A stretch of DNA of 64,000 bases from Myxococcales bacterium (GTDB lineage Bacteria > Myxococcota_A > Polyangia > Polyangiales > Polyangiaceae): NCBI GenBank assembly GCA_016191785.1, contig JACPVJ010000088.1:1-64000 (forward strand), in the 5' to 3' direction. Positions 9,045 to 17,402 of this stretch are shown here, in pieces. The notes below the pieces were generated by a model that ran no database searches, was not told the origin of the DNA, and saw only the letters and a list, made by a program, of their open reading frames with translations. Made by a program: the position numbers and the translations under genes. The stretch's first letter is position 1, and the number at the start of each line of letters is the position of its first letter.

Positions 9045-9998
9045 GTGTCACCCTCGCTCCGCTCCATCGCTGCCGTCGCGCTCGGCCTCGGCTTCGCCGC
9101 CTGCGGCAGCAAGAGCGGGCTCTCGCTGGCCTTCGACGCCGGCGGGCTCCCCGATGCCTCGGCCGACGCCGGGGTGGATGTCAGCGCGGAAGATGGCGGT
9201 CCGAACGTCGAAGACGCCCAGGCCGAGGACGCCTTGCCGCCGATCGACGCCAACGTGCTCGACGTGGTGAAGCCCAACAACTGCGCCGACGCCGCCATCA
9301 CCCTGGTGTACCTCTTCTCGTCCGACGGCAAGCTCCTGAGCTTCGACCCGGCGACGCTGGCCATCGCCACCATCGGCACGGTCGCGTGCCCGACGCAGCT
9401 CTCGCCGAACTCGATGGCGGTCGATCACCTGGGCGTGGCCTACGCCAACTTCACCACCGGCGAGGCGGGCGAGATCTGGAAGCTCAGCACCGCCACCGCC
9501 AAGTGCACGCCCACCCCCTACGCGCCGAAGTTCGGCTTCCAGCGCTTCGGCATGGGGTTCTTGGGCGATCAGGACGGCGGCGAGGCCCTGTACATCACGA
9601 AGTCGGACGGCGCCGGTGCCCTGGCGCGGGTGGCGCTGCCGAGCTTCGAGGTCGAGTTCAAGGGCGACTTCTCGCCGCCGCTCTCGCTGTGCGAGCTCAC
9701 CAGCCGGGGCGACGGGCAGCTGTTCGCGCTGTGCATGAAGAACAACGGCGCGACGCTCGCCCAGGTGGACCCCGAGACCGCGAAGGTGATCGGGGTCGAC
9801 AACCTGAAGGTCGGCAACTCGACCAGCGCCTTCGCCTTCGCCTTCTGGGGCGGGAAGTTCTGGATCTTCACCGGCAACCAAGGGGTGGGGTCCACGGTCA
9901 CCGAGTACGACCCCGCGCTGAAGACCGAGACCGCCGTGCTCACCACCAAAGAGGTGATCGTCGGCGCGGGCGTGTCGACCTGTGCGCCGGTCGACTGA
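9045..9998 (+). CDS. Lipoprotein with beta-propeller-like domain
   Basis: 317 residues from GTG 9045, chosen because it gives a short signal peptide RSIAAVALGLGFAAC with a good lipobox; the frame is open further upstream but codes no signal there. After Cys there is an Asp/Ala-rich linker (about 20-85), then repeated short beta units: LLSFDPATLAIATIGTV, GEIWKLSTATAKC, ARVALPSFEVE, ATLAQVDPETAKVIGVDNLK, TVTEYDPALKTETAVL. This spacing suggests a beta-propeller like those of NHL/YVTN surface proteins. Predicted outer-membrane or surface lipoprotein of unknown ligand. Confidence 0.75.
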   Translation: MSPSLRSIAAVALGLGFAACGSKSGLSLAFDAGGLPDASADAGVDVSAEDGGPNVEDAQAEDALPPIDANVLDVVKPNNCADAAITLVYLFSSDGKLLSFDPATLAIATIGTVACPTQLSPNSMAVDHLGVAYANFTTGEAGEIWKLSTATAKCTPTPYAPKFGFQRFGMGFLGDQDGGEALYITKSDGAGALARVALPSFEVEFKGDFSPPLSLCELTSRGDGQLFALCMKNNGATLAQVDPETAKVIGVDNLKVGNSTSAFAFAFWGGKFWIFTGNQGVGSTVTEYDPALKTETAVLTTKEVIVGAGVSTCAPVD

Positions 9999-10050
9999 GC
10001 GGGGCGACCGGCCGTCAGCTCGTGTCAGCGTATCGGCGACGCCCCCCGCT

Positions 10051-10890
10051 TCACCGCGCGAAGAACCCGAGCAACACCACGATCGCGACCAGCGCCAGGC
10101 GCGCCGCCCACGCGACCACCCACTGCATCTCGTCGGCGTCCTTCGGCCAGAAGGGCTCTGCTTCTGCCGCGGGCTCGAGACCCACACACACCACCAGCTC
10201 GCGCCGGATCTCGGGGATCCGTTCGCGGTAGCTCGCTCCGTCGGTCCGCGCGTCGGGGATGCGCTCCTCAGTTCGAACGAGCTCTGCCGTCACCCGCGGC
10301 GGCCCGGCCAGGGAGCGCGCGACCAGATCGGCCGCCAGCCCGCGCACCCGGCCATCGACGCGACACCAGACCGGGTCGCCGTCGCCGGTGAGCTCCACGC
10401 GGTGGTCTTCCACACGCCCGAGCCGAGCGCTCACACTGGCCTCCGACAGCTCTGGTGCCCGGCGGAATCGCCCGAGCGGGATTGGCCCGCCGCCCCGGCT
10501 GCGCCGACCGCGAAACACGGTCGAGAGCACCAGCGTCAGGAGCACCACCAGCGCCGCCGGGAGCACGCTCACGTCGCTGTTCACACCACCCCGGGACGCG
10601 ATCCCCGTCGCGTTCGTGCCCGCCCGCGTCCAAGCACCCCAACCGTTGACGCCCGCGACCACGTAGATCCCCAGCGCGTTGATCAACGACAGCGAGATCG
10701 GCGCCACGGCGTTCATGCCGAGGGCCACGACCGAGCCCACCGCGTTCAGCCCGATCGAGACCACGCCCACGGACGCGATTCCGCCGACAGCGACGACTCC
10801 GTGAGCCACCCCGCCGATGGCGATCACGCCCCGCGCGACCCCGCCCACCGAGAAGAACGCATACTCGCCAGTGCGGGAGAACCAGCGCAC
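10051..10890 (-). CDS. Membrane protein with ~10-residue glycine-periodic N-terminal repeat
   Basis: 279 residues from GTG 10890. Residues 10-75 show a regular pattern of about ten residues (VGGVARGVIA, IGGVAHGVVA, VGGIASVGVV, IGLNAVGSVV), then AAPISLSLINALGIYVV; this could be a left-handed beta-solenoid-like strip or a run of tightly packed membrane helices. A clear transmembrane segment is LPAALVVLLTLVLSTVF (about 110-127), a soluble domain follows (150-250), and a last transmembrane helix VVAWAARLALVAIVVLLGFF ends the protein. Not recognised. It was probably the gene next to tRNA-Asp before the island integrated. Confidence 0.7.
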   Translation of the reverse strand: MRWFSRTGEYAFFSVGGVARGVIAIGGVAHGVVAVGGIASVGVVSIGLNAVGSVVALGMNAVAPISLSLINALGIYVVAGVNGWGAWTRAGTNATGIASRGGVNSDVSVLPAALVVLLTLVLSTVFRGRRSRGGGPIPLGRFRRAPELSEASVSARLGRVEDHRVELTGDGDPVWCRVDGRVRGLAADLVARSLAGPPRVTAELVRTEERIPDARTDGASYRERIPEIRRELVVCVGLEPAAEAEPFWPKDADEMQWVVAWAARLALVAIVVLLGFFAR

Positions 10891-10912
10891 GCGCCTAGGT
10901 TACTTCAAGTTT

Positions 10913-10933
10913 GCGGGGCGGACGGGACTCGAA
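10913..10933 (-). repeat. attL: 21-bp copy of the tRNA-Asp 3' end
   Basis: These 21 bases are identical to 51928-51948, which is the T-loop/T-stem/acceptor 3' end of the intact tRNA-Asp on the same (minus) strand, plus the base after the discriminator. The neighbouring bases differ on both sides (t vs a on the left, t vs c on the right), so the match is a bounded direct repeat. This is what integration of an element at a tRNA 3' end leaves behind. No tRNA body is attached here. Confidence 0.85.
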
Positions 10934-11277
10934 TGCTGCAAATCGAGTGTCAGGCCGTGACGGCTCGTATCAGCTCGAGCCGAAAGTGGCCGGATTGGAA
11001 ATCGGAGTGAGCAGGAAGCAGCGGGAGGAAGTGGCTCGCTGTAGTGATGTAGTAAGTGACGAATTGGGGCATGAAACTAGGGTTTCCGAGCGGCTCGATG
11101 CGGCGAGGGAGAGGTGGGACGTCAGCCATGACCGGCGGGAGCTTCGCTTGGCTTTGCTGCAACTGCTCGCCCAGCTTGAGCGCGGAACGTAGGCACAAAA
11201 TCGTGGCCTGAACCGCTCGATCTCAGTGCACCTGGTTCGTAGGTCCGTCGCGCAAGGGCGCTCGCCCACCTCCACAC
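10934..11277. other. Non-coding stretch just inside the island's left end
   Basis: Several short open frames cover this stretch on both strands, but none has a recognisable domain or a convincing start with ribosome binding site. I see no repeat, RNA gene or promoter that can be supported. The base composition is less GC-biased than the flanking chromosome. Confidence 0.5.
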
Positions 11278-12200
11278 TCATTTCAACTCCGACAACTCTT
11301 CATCGTAGAACTCCACACCCTGCGCGCCGCTGAGAACGCGATGGCCCAGGAGAAACCGTCGATTCTGAGCGTCGCGGGTGCCTACGACCTCCCGGCTCCG
11401 CGGACCCAAAAGCATGATCTGGGGGGCGCCCCCGACACCAGTCTCGTCGTGGTCGTGAAACTCGCTCGAGGAAGGCCGCGTAGCCCGCGCGGGGCACGGC
11501 GGAGTTCGCTTTGACGGCGTCCCACGCCCGGCCCACCGGGTCCTTGTCTCCGTTCCCCGCGAAAAAGGCGTTGTGCTCACTCCACTCCGTGCCCGCGACC
11601 ACGTCTTGTTGCGTCCACTGCGTCCCCGGTTCGGACCCCGCCGCAGGCGGACTCAGGCTGGAAACGACCAGGCGCCCGCAGACGCCACGACCACCCGGCG
11701 AGGATGATCGAACAGGTCGCGTCCGCCGGAGCGAAGTATTTGTCTTGAACGAGGTGGTCGTACGCGTCGGAGATGTCGGCGTGGACGCGCTTGAAGATCG
11801 CACCCGGCTCGGCGTCAGGGCTGGAGAGGTTGTCGCTGAGCGAGATGAAGTTGCGGGCGTTGATCAGGAGCGGGTACGCGACTTGCGTCGAGCCCTCGAA
11901 CGCCATGGCGCACGCAGTCCCCAACGTGAACAACTTGGGGCCCCGAGGCCAGCGGTAGCCAGCCGAAAGCAGCGTTGGACCCCGTGCCAGGTCAATCTCA
12001 GAGATCGCGATGAGGGTCATGTTCTCAGCACTCCTTGTCTCCTGGGAGGTCGGCGAGTTGAACAACCGCTCGTCGTCCAACTTCCCGATGACGAACTTCA
12101 CGTGGGGCACGTAGGCTCGTCGCCCCGGCCGCTGGCAACTCTTCCATTCTGCGGGCGGACAGAGAATCTCCGCGTCTGACGCTCCAGCCGAATTCCCATG
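11278..12200 (-). pseudogene. Decayed unknown gene, at least two frameshifts, 5' end lost
   Basis: Protein-like sequence is spread over three minus-strand frames that follow one another. First YVPHVKFVIGKLDDERLF ... GYRWPRGPKLFTLGTACAM ... HADISDAYDHLVQDKYFAP (to about 11690); then GTQWTQQDVVAGTEWSEHN ... NSAVPRAGYAAFLE (to about 11470); then EFHDHDETGVGGAPQIMLLG ... GVEFYDEELSELK with stop at 11278. Its 5' end is joined to the iron-binding-protein fragment at about 12200-12250. I do not recognise the family. Coding character plus frame jumps is the evidence for decay. Confidence 0.6.
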
Positions 12201-12249
12201 ACCCGGCCGCCCCGAAGCCGAGCGCGCCGCAAATTCGCTCGGTGCGACC

Positions 12250-12710
12250 GGCACGCGCGCCTTGTTCACGAGCAAGATTCGCGCGCGCGCGGCAAATCCC
12301 GTCCAGGTGCCGTCCGCCGCCCGGGCGCTCGCCGGGAGCCCGGCGGCATTCGGCGAAATGTACGGCTCGACGAGCCCGCGCTTGACGAGCTGGAACGGGC
12401 GCACCGGATCACCGGACCAGAACACGTCGGCCTGGGGGTTCTGCGCCTCGGCGATGAGCCGGTTCAAGACGCCCGTGCTCTTCGTCTCCTCGGTGTCGTA
12501 GACGGCACGTACTCGTACTCCAGACGCTTGCTCGAAGCTTCGGAACACCGGCTCCGAGAAGACCTGGTCGACCGAGGTGCAGACGACCACCTCCTGCTTC
12601 GACGACGAACGACAGCTGTCGCACGCCGAGAGCCCAGCAACCGCGAGTGCTTCGACGGCGGCCGAGCGCAGGAGGGAGCGACGGGACAGGCGCGGGATGG
12701 CGCGGGTCAT
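12250..12710 (-). pseudogene. Truncated iron(III)-type ABC transporter substrate-binding protein (FbpA-like)
   Basis: From ATG 12710 the frame codes a twin-arginine/lipoprotein signal (RLSRRSLLRSAAVEALAV, AGLSAC), then the N-terminal lobe typical of FbpA-class periplasmic binding proteins: EVVVCTSVDQVFSEPVFRSF, VRAVYDTEETKSTGVLNRL, ADVFWSGDPVRPFQLVKRG. After about 150 residues, at ILLVNKARVP, family similarity stops and the frame runs into the unrelated decayed gene. The family length is about 340 residues, so more than half is missing and no permease or ATPase genes follow. A recombination scar, not a working transporter. Confidence 0.8.
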
Positions 12711-12903
12711 GGATGGACCACTCCCTTCAGCAGAAGGCCCGCGACCGCATCTTGGTGGCTTCGGCGCCCCGGGCAGCGACATGGCCTAGAGTCCGGGGGT
12801 ACGTCAGCGCATCGCAGCAAGCCCAGCTGCGGCGGCGAACATTCTGCAGCTGGCGCGATGCAATTGCGTTCGTCGAAATTCCCGCTCGAAAACCGGGTAC
12901 GCT

Positions 12904-13104
12904 TCATGCGGCGACGTCCTCCCCGGGTTGCCGAGAGCACTGGTCGCAGACCTGCTGACGATTGTGCTCCAGCCGCCGTTTGCGCGCCTCCTGTCGCCGA
13001 GCGGCGAGCTCGTCAGGTACTCGAGCGCCGCGCCCGAAGTACATCTCGCCCGGGGTCTGCCCGTCGAACGCACTGTGGGGCATCCGCTCGTTGTGCTCGG
13101 TCAC
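12904..13104 (-). mobile_element. Transposase C-terminal remnant, IS3/rve integrase-core type
   Basis: The minus frame reads TEHNERMPHSAFDGQTPGEM followed by YFGRGARVPDELAARRQEAR; a few more plausible residues (HTFYV) precede it. The H-N-x-x-x-P-H-S-x-F...G-Q-T-P-x-E-M-Y-F-G pattern is the end of the retroviral-type integrase core of IS3-like transposases, carrying the region after the last catalytic Glu. Only about 70 residues remain of about 300. No inverted repeat was seen. Confidence 0.8.
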
Positions 13105-13175
13105 GTAGAACGTATGTGCTCTCCGCGCCCCGTCTTGACCGTCGCTGCGAAAACCGCGTGGGTCAGGTCGAGCGC

Positions 13176-13382
13176 TTAGCTGGACATTTGCCAGGGCAGC
13201 AGCACTTCGCCGCGATCAGCGGCACGGATCGCCGCAGCCAAATACCGCGCAGGGTCGACGCCGTGGAGTTTCGCGGTCTCGATCAGGCTGTAGAGCAGAG
13301 CCGCGACCTCGGTGCCGCGCAGCGAGCGCGAGCCGTAGTGGTTCTTCCGCCCGACGACGACGCCGCGCAGGCAAACCAGCTA
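13176..13382 (-). mobile_element. IS66-family transposase C-terminal remnant
   Basis: A minus-strand frame too short for most gene callers reads LRGVVVGRKNHYGSRSLRGT, then EVAALLYSLIETAKLHGVDP, ARYLAAAIRAADRGEVLLPW and ends QMSS before TAA at 13176. This is the well conserved end of IS66 (TnpC) transposases (GRKN...GSxxxG...YSLIETAKLxGVDPxxYL...LLPW). The upstream part is missing. It lies within 75 bases of the IS3-like tail in the same orientation. Confidence 0.88.
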
Positions 13383-13500
13383 ACTTCGATGGCAAATGGC
13401 AGTAAGTGCGTACCCGTGCCGCGGACCGCGTCGTGACAGGACGGGTTCGGCCATGATGTGATCGCCGCGGCGACGTCCTTGTCGGCGCCCGCCCTCGCCA

Positions 13501-14220
13501 TTAGCGTGGCGCGCGCTGTAGAAGCGTCGCCATCGCCCGATGGAGCCCGTCGAGAACGTCGATGACCCGCTCGGACTCAAGCCGCACTCGCACGACCTCG
13601 AGCGCGAACTCCGTCTGGGTGCTACGAACGAGGTGTTGGATCACACCGAAACGCACGTCCTCCGACGAGTCGCGCGCTGCGGTGGACCAGAAGTCGGGCT
13701 CTGGGACGGAGACCAGCGCGGCAACATCCACGCCCGCCTCGCGAGTTCCAGGCAGTGGCGATGCGTACCAGCGGTCGCGAACCGCGAGCAACAGCTCGGT
13801 CGGCACCGTGCGCCCCTTGTGCACGCTACCTATGAGCTCCGCCAAGCCCGATGGATCGACGTGCGGCCGGTCTACAAGGTCGCGCAGCGCGTCGTCGCCG
13901 ATGCTGGCTGCATGCGCCCGACCCGAAAGCAGGTCGAGAGCGATTCGTTGGAGCTCGGACCCTGAAGCAGGGTCTCGAAGGGCATGGAGCGCCGACGCGA
14001 ACACGTCTGCGTCGGTGATCTCGCCGAGCCGGAACTGAGCCCCGTTCCAATGCTTCGGCGTTGTTTCTCGAATCCAGTTCCAGACCGCCATTGGCGTGCC
14101 TGGTGGGACAGCGAGGCTGTTCTCGAGCGCGGCCACGAGGCCCGAGCAAGCAACGGCACGGAGACCATGCGGGCTCTCGGTGTCCACAAGGACCTCGAGC
14201 GCGTGCTTGAGGAGGTTCAT
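13501..14220 (-). CDS. Helical repeat protein, unknown
   Basis: 239 residues from ATG 14220 (MNLLKHALEVLVD), with GGAGG four bases upstream; an earlier ATG at 14253 is less likely. The sequence is made of short helices without transmembrane segments: HGLRAVACSGLVAALENSL, DADVFASALHALRD, ELQRIALDLLSGRA, DVRFGVIQHLVRS, TEFALEVVRVRL, VIDVLDGLHRAMATLL. This looks like HEAT/Armadillo-type repeats. No catalytic motif. Stand-alone gene between the IS scraps and the island's second recombinase. Confidence 0.6.
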   Translation of the reverse strand: MNLLKHALEVLVDTESPHGLRAVACSGLVAALENSLAVPPGTPMAVWNWIRETTPKHWNGAQFRLGEITDADVFASALHALRDPASGSELQRIALDLLSGRAHAASIGDDALRDLVDRPHVDPSGLAELIGSVHKGRTVPTELLLAVRDRWYASPLPGTREAGVDVAALVSVPEPDFWSTAARDSSEDVRFGVIQHLVRSTQTEFALEVVRVRLESERVIDVLDGLHRAMATLLQRAPR

Positions 14221-14315
14221 TGTTCGAGTACGCCGCCGACCCGTGAGGATCAACTGGCTCGGTTGATCCTGGTTGCGCTGCGACGTACTCCGGCTGCCCC
14301 ACGAGCCGGCACAGC

Positions 14316-14705
14316 ATGGGAGACTTCAACGACAGCCACCGAGCGATGCTCCGACGTCACCGTCCGGCAATGGTTCGGTTTGCGTCTTGCTCGGTACTCC
14401 CCGCGGCGAGGTTGGCGTTCGTGGTTGCCCACGCGCGATCCACGCTCGCGCGCGCCATGGCGCACACGGCGGTGTTTGTGACCGATCGATCCTCGGTCGT
14501 GCTCCCCGTGTCTGTAAGCTGCCTTCCCAAGCTCCGCGAGATCGGCCTGATTCCCGAACTCGAGCAACTCGCAGCCCGGCATGGAGCGATGCCGGTGCTG
14601 CTCGTGGACGAACACGACTGCACGGCGCTGAGCTTCGAGAAACTCGCTACCATCGCACCTCAAAACCGCTTGATTATCTCCCCGGCGGGTCGAGATCGAC
14701 GCTGA
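14316..14705 (+). CDS. Small hypothetical protein
   Basis: 129 residues from ATG 14316. Alpha/beta-looking composition (RLAFVVAHARSTLARAMAHT, AVFVTDRSSVVLPVSVSCL, LIPELEQLAARHGAMPVLLV, DEHDCTALSFEKLATIAPQN, RLIISP). The pattern of VxxLxV strands and helices could be a small Rossmann-like or phosphatase-like domain, but I recognise no family. Both strands are open here; this frame looks more protein-like than its mirror. Confidence 0.45.
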   Translation: MGDFNDSHRAMLRRHRPAMVRFASCSVLPAARLAFVVAHARSTLARAMAHTAVFVTDRSSVVLPVSVSCLPKLREIGLIPELEQLAARHGAMPVLLVDEHDCTALSFEKLATIAPQNRLIISPAGRDRR

Positions 14706-15337
14706 AGTGTCCACCAAGTTGGCGCACGCCCTCCTTGGGCAGGCGTGCCGGAACGCGGTCAATGACCGGTGGAAAACCGGGACGCCGCCCCCCCCCAGAA
14801 CCATGCGGCAGCATCCGGCGAGGATTTCGATATTTTTGACGGTGGAGAATTTTCGGCAAAGATCCAGAAATTACTGTGGTCCCGTCAGGGCGGCTCTCGC
14901 GATCGCGAGGGACCTCGACCGGTTTTTCCCCTCGCCGTGTCCGCCTCCGGGGATTCAAACTGCTTCAGGGCTTCCATGCCCTTGGAACCTACGACGGCGA
15001 CCCCGACAAATACGGTCCCTTTGATCGCGCCTGTGCGGAGCAGCTTGAAGGCTTGCTCGACGGTGCGCAGACCGTGGGTGTACCCCAGGCCCAAGAAGAC
15101 CCCGGAGCTCGTCACCGCGAGCGGGGACGCGTCGATGCGATTTCGGGCGGGCGCCGGCGCGGATCGCCTGGGCATGTGGGGACTACGCCCGGGCGTCGAC
15201 ACGATCAACTGGCCTGCCCCCGCGCGGCGGCGCCGTCGTCGAACCGGCGGGCCGATGTCCGAGAAGACGCCTACCCGGACATGCGCGCCCGGGGGTTTCT
15301 TGGGTGATCTGCTCGCTCACCAAACGTAGTCAGCCTC
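14706..15337. other. Gene-poor stretch with a possible coding remnant
   Basis: No complete gene can be supported over about 630 bases. A minus-strand frame at 14885-15208 contains one protein-like piece (SSGVFLGLGYTHGLRTVEQA, then LLRTGAIKGTVFVGVAVVG) that may be the relic of a membrane or dehydrogenase-like protein, surrounded by non-protein-like sequence. A run of nine cytosines lies near 14787-14795. Confidence 0.35.
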
Positions 15338-16219
15338 ATGGAGGCTCCCACTGGCCCTGGAGGCGCGCTCGCCGACGCCGAGACGATCGACCTCTGGCTT
15401 ACCGGCAGGCCCGACAGCACGCGGCGCGCGTACGCGGCGGACGTTCGTGAGTTCCTCGGCCGCGTCGGCAAGCCTCTCGCCGAGCTCAGCCCAAGCGACG
15501 TCATCAGGGCCGCGTCTGGCCCGCGGGGCACGGCCGCCGTGAAGAGCCTGATCTCGTTCGCGTCAAGGGTCGGGGCGATCGAGCAAGACGTCAGCAAGGT
15601 GGTCCGCACGCCGCGCGTCCCACGGCGCCTTCACGAACGAATCCTGACCGAGGATGACGTCGAGCAGGTGATCCGCGAGGCTGCACCGGGTCGCAATCGG
15701 GCGCTCGTTCGGTTGCTCTACTACGGTGGCCTTCGCGTAGCTGAAGCCGTGGGGCTTAGGTGGGTCGATGTCGGAGCCGGCGTCGTGCACGTCGTAGGGA
15801 AGGGGGCAAGGTCGCGTTCGGTCTGGGTTCCACCGCGGGTCATCGACGAGCTCCGAGCGCTCCGCGGGCGCTCGGATGACGGCCAAGCACCCGTGTTCAA
15901 GGGGCGCGCTGGCAGTCACCTCACGGACCGGCAGGCGCGTCGGATCGTTTGCGACGCCGGGGCCGAAGCGCTCGGTAGACCGATCTCCCCGCACGTGCTG
16001 CGTCATAGCCACGCCACACACGCGCTACTGCGGGGCGCTCCCATCCACGTGGTGCAGCAAACCCTCGGGCACGCGTCAGTTGCAACCACCGGCGCGTATC
16101 TGCACGTTCGACCTCAGAGCGGATCCGCATCGTACTTGAGTCGAGCACTTGGACATGGCAGCGCAGCCTCCATTGCCGGCAACGCCGGCAACGCCTGCAT
16201 CGCACGCCCACCTCCCTAG
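15338..16219 (+). CDS. Tyrosine recombinase (XerC/D-like phage integrase family)
   Basis: 293 residues from ATG 15338. The N-terminal SAM-like DNA-binding domain (about 15-90) has STRRAYAADVREFLGRVGKP. The catalytic domain has Arg in YYGGLRVAEAVGLRW, Lys in GKGARSR, HVLRHSHATH (HxxR), and LGHASVATTGAYLHV with the nucleophile Tyr. The core RKHRHY set appears complete, so it may be active. At under 300 residues it is of XerC/XerD size rather than phage-integrase size. It sits inside the island, 36 kb from the tRNA-associated integrase, beside a truncated efflux gene, and may belong to an older insertion. Confidence 0.9.
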   Translation: MEAPTGPGGALADAETIDLWLTGRPDSTRRAYAADVREFLGRVGKPLAELSPSDVIRAASGPRGTAAVKSLISFASRVGAIEQDVSKVVRTPRVPRRLHERILTEDDVEQVIREAAPGRNRALVRLLYYGGLRVAEAVGLRWVDVGAGVVHVVGKGARSRSVWVPPRVIDELRALRGRSDDGQAPVFKGRAGSHLTDRQARRIVCDAGAEALGRPISPHVLRHSHATHALLRGAPIHVVQQTLGHASVATTGAYLHVRPQSGSASYLSRALGHGSAASIAGNAGNACIARPPP

Positions 16220-16259
16220 GCGCTGGTGGCTTGCAAACGCTCCAGGTCTTCGGCCGGAA

Positions 16260-16469
16260 TCAACCGGTTGTCTTCGCCTGACCCTCACGCACGAGCACCC
16301 GCTCGACCCGCCCGCCGGCGGCCATCGGTGCAGCGACGCGGGCATCGTCCGTGGAGACGAACGGCCGATACTGAAACCACCACAGGCCAGAGAGCCCGGC
16401 GAGCACGAACGCGATGACGAGCAACACGCGCCGGAACCGCGGGTGCTTGAGAACGGAAGGCTCCGCCAT
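16260..16469 (-). pseudogene. Truncated EmrA/HlyD-type membrane fusion protein, N-terminal piece
   Basis: From ATG 16469: PRFRRVLLVIAFVLAGLSGL is the single membrane anchor, then WWFQYRPFVSTDDARVAAPM and GRVERVLVREGQ, the hallmark start of EmrA/HlyD adaptors (YVxTDDAxV...G.V..V.V.EGQ.V..G). After GQ the family sequence ends and a stop follows; about 280 residues are missing. The frame next to it (RLIPAEDLERLQATSA) looks like the tail of another small protein. Located 45 bases downstream of the MarR gene, as in emrRAB-type operons, so it was once an efflux operon. Confidence 0.82.
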
Positions 16470-16514
16470 CGGACGCCCCGGTTTCTTGGGAGCGGGGACC
16501 TTCTCGACGCAGCC

Positions 16515-16964
16515 TCAACGGTGGCCATGTCCCGCCTCCGACGCTGTGACGGCGCTTGCCGCGACCGCTGCGAGCGAGCGGCCGATCTTCGCAGCAAGCG
16601 CGACAAAGGCGGCGCGCTCTTCGGCAGTCAGATCCCCCTCCGTCGCTCTAGCCAGGCGCGCATGCGCGACATCGACCGGGCCGAGGGCCCTGCGTCCGCG
16701 CGGGGTCAGCGCGACGGCCATCTCGCGCCGATCCGTCATGCTTCGACGCCGACTCACCAGGCCGCGGCTTTCGAGATCATCGAGCAGTCGGACGACGAAC
16801 GACGGGTCACTTGCGGTGGCTCGCGCCAAACTCACCTGCGAGACGGGGCCGGACGCGCGGATCTCGCGCAGAACGGCGGCCTGGCGCCCGCTGATGTCGC
16901 CCGTGAAAGTGGCGGCCGCCGCCCGGGCCGCTGCCCGGCGGAGTTCGATGATCGCTTCCACCAC
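16515..16964 (-). CDS. MarR-family transcriptional regulator
   Basis: 149 residues if started at GTG 16964; the frame is open to 17159, but the extra 65 residues are not MarR-like and the core promoter lies inside that stretch. The winged helix is clear: SGRQAAVLREIRASGPVSQV, SLARATASDPSFVVRLLDDL, ESRGLVSRRRSMTDRREMAV, ALTPRGRR, with the DR-x-M wing motif. C-terminal helices (LTAEERAAFVALAAKIGRSL) form the dimer interface. MarR proteins of this context sense small lipophilic compounds and repress an efflux operon; here the downstream pump gene is truncated, so only autoregulation may remain. Confidence 0.85.
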   Translation of the reverse strand: MVEAIIELRRAAARAAAATFTGDISGRQAAVLREIRASGPVSQVSLARATASDPSFVVRLLDDLESRGLVSRRRSMTDRREMAVALTPRGRRALGPVDVAHARLARATEGDLTAEERAAFVALAAKIGRSLAAVAASAVTASEAGHGHR

Positions 16965-16981
16965 AGTCGTGGTCGTCAATG

Positions 16982-17010
16982 ATTGTACTAGCCATGGTTT
17001 GCCGGTGCAA
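16982..17010 (-). promoter_or_regulatory. Sigma70-type promoter of the MarR gene with overlapping operator-like inverted repeat
   Basis: On the minus strand TTGCAC (17010-17005) and TACAAT (16987-16982) are separated by exactly 17 bases, close to the consensus. The inverted repeat ATGGTT-N9-AACCAT at 16994-17014 covers the spacer and -35 element, the place expected for MarR autorepression. Transcription would start near 16975, a few bases before GTG 16964. Confidence 0.65.
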
Positions 17011-17014
17011 CCAT

Positions 17015-17402
17015 TTGTCGGGCGCTCCGCGGGCAGAACCACGTCGTTGCGATCGGTGTTCGGGTGGCATCGACCAGCGCGGAGCCGACGGCTCCCGAGC
17101 TCCTTCCCTTGGGGGCGCGCCTCGGTCAGGTGCGCTCGGACGGTCTGATTCGCCGCCACGGGCTGCCTCGTTCTGTACTTCTACGCAAGGGACGACACGC
17201 CGGGCTGTACTGCCGAGGCTTGCGCCTTCCGAGACTCTTCAACTCGCAGCTTCGGACGCGGAAACACGTGGAGGAGGCGCCTCGTCTCGTACGTTCCCTG
17301 CGTGGCAAAGCGAACGTGCCGTCAAGCGAGACGTCAGATGCGCCCAGACTTGGGGCGCTCCGTCGTCGTTGACACCGGACGGACACGGTGTATGGAGATG
17401 CC
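17015..17402. other. Intergenic region between MarR and TetR genes
   Basis: About 390 bases with open frames on both strands but no recognisable protein. No RNA gene or repeat seen. A Shine-Dalgarno-like GGAG at 17394-17397 precedes the TetR start. Confidence 0.45.

Noticed and set aside
10911-11192. Open frame on the plus strand just after attL beginning RGGRDSN, like an integrase tail
   Set aside because: Those first residues are only the tRNA 3' end read in reverse; nothing integrase-like follows, so I do not call a gene or integrase relic.
14885-15208. Alcohol-dehydrogenase-like gene on the minus strand
   Set aside because: Only about 40 residues look protein-like and no NAD-binding or zinc motif is seen; kept only as a possible remnant in a gene-poor region.
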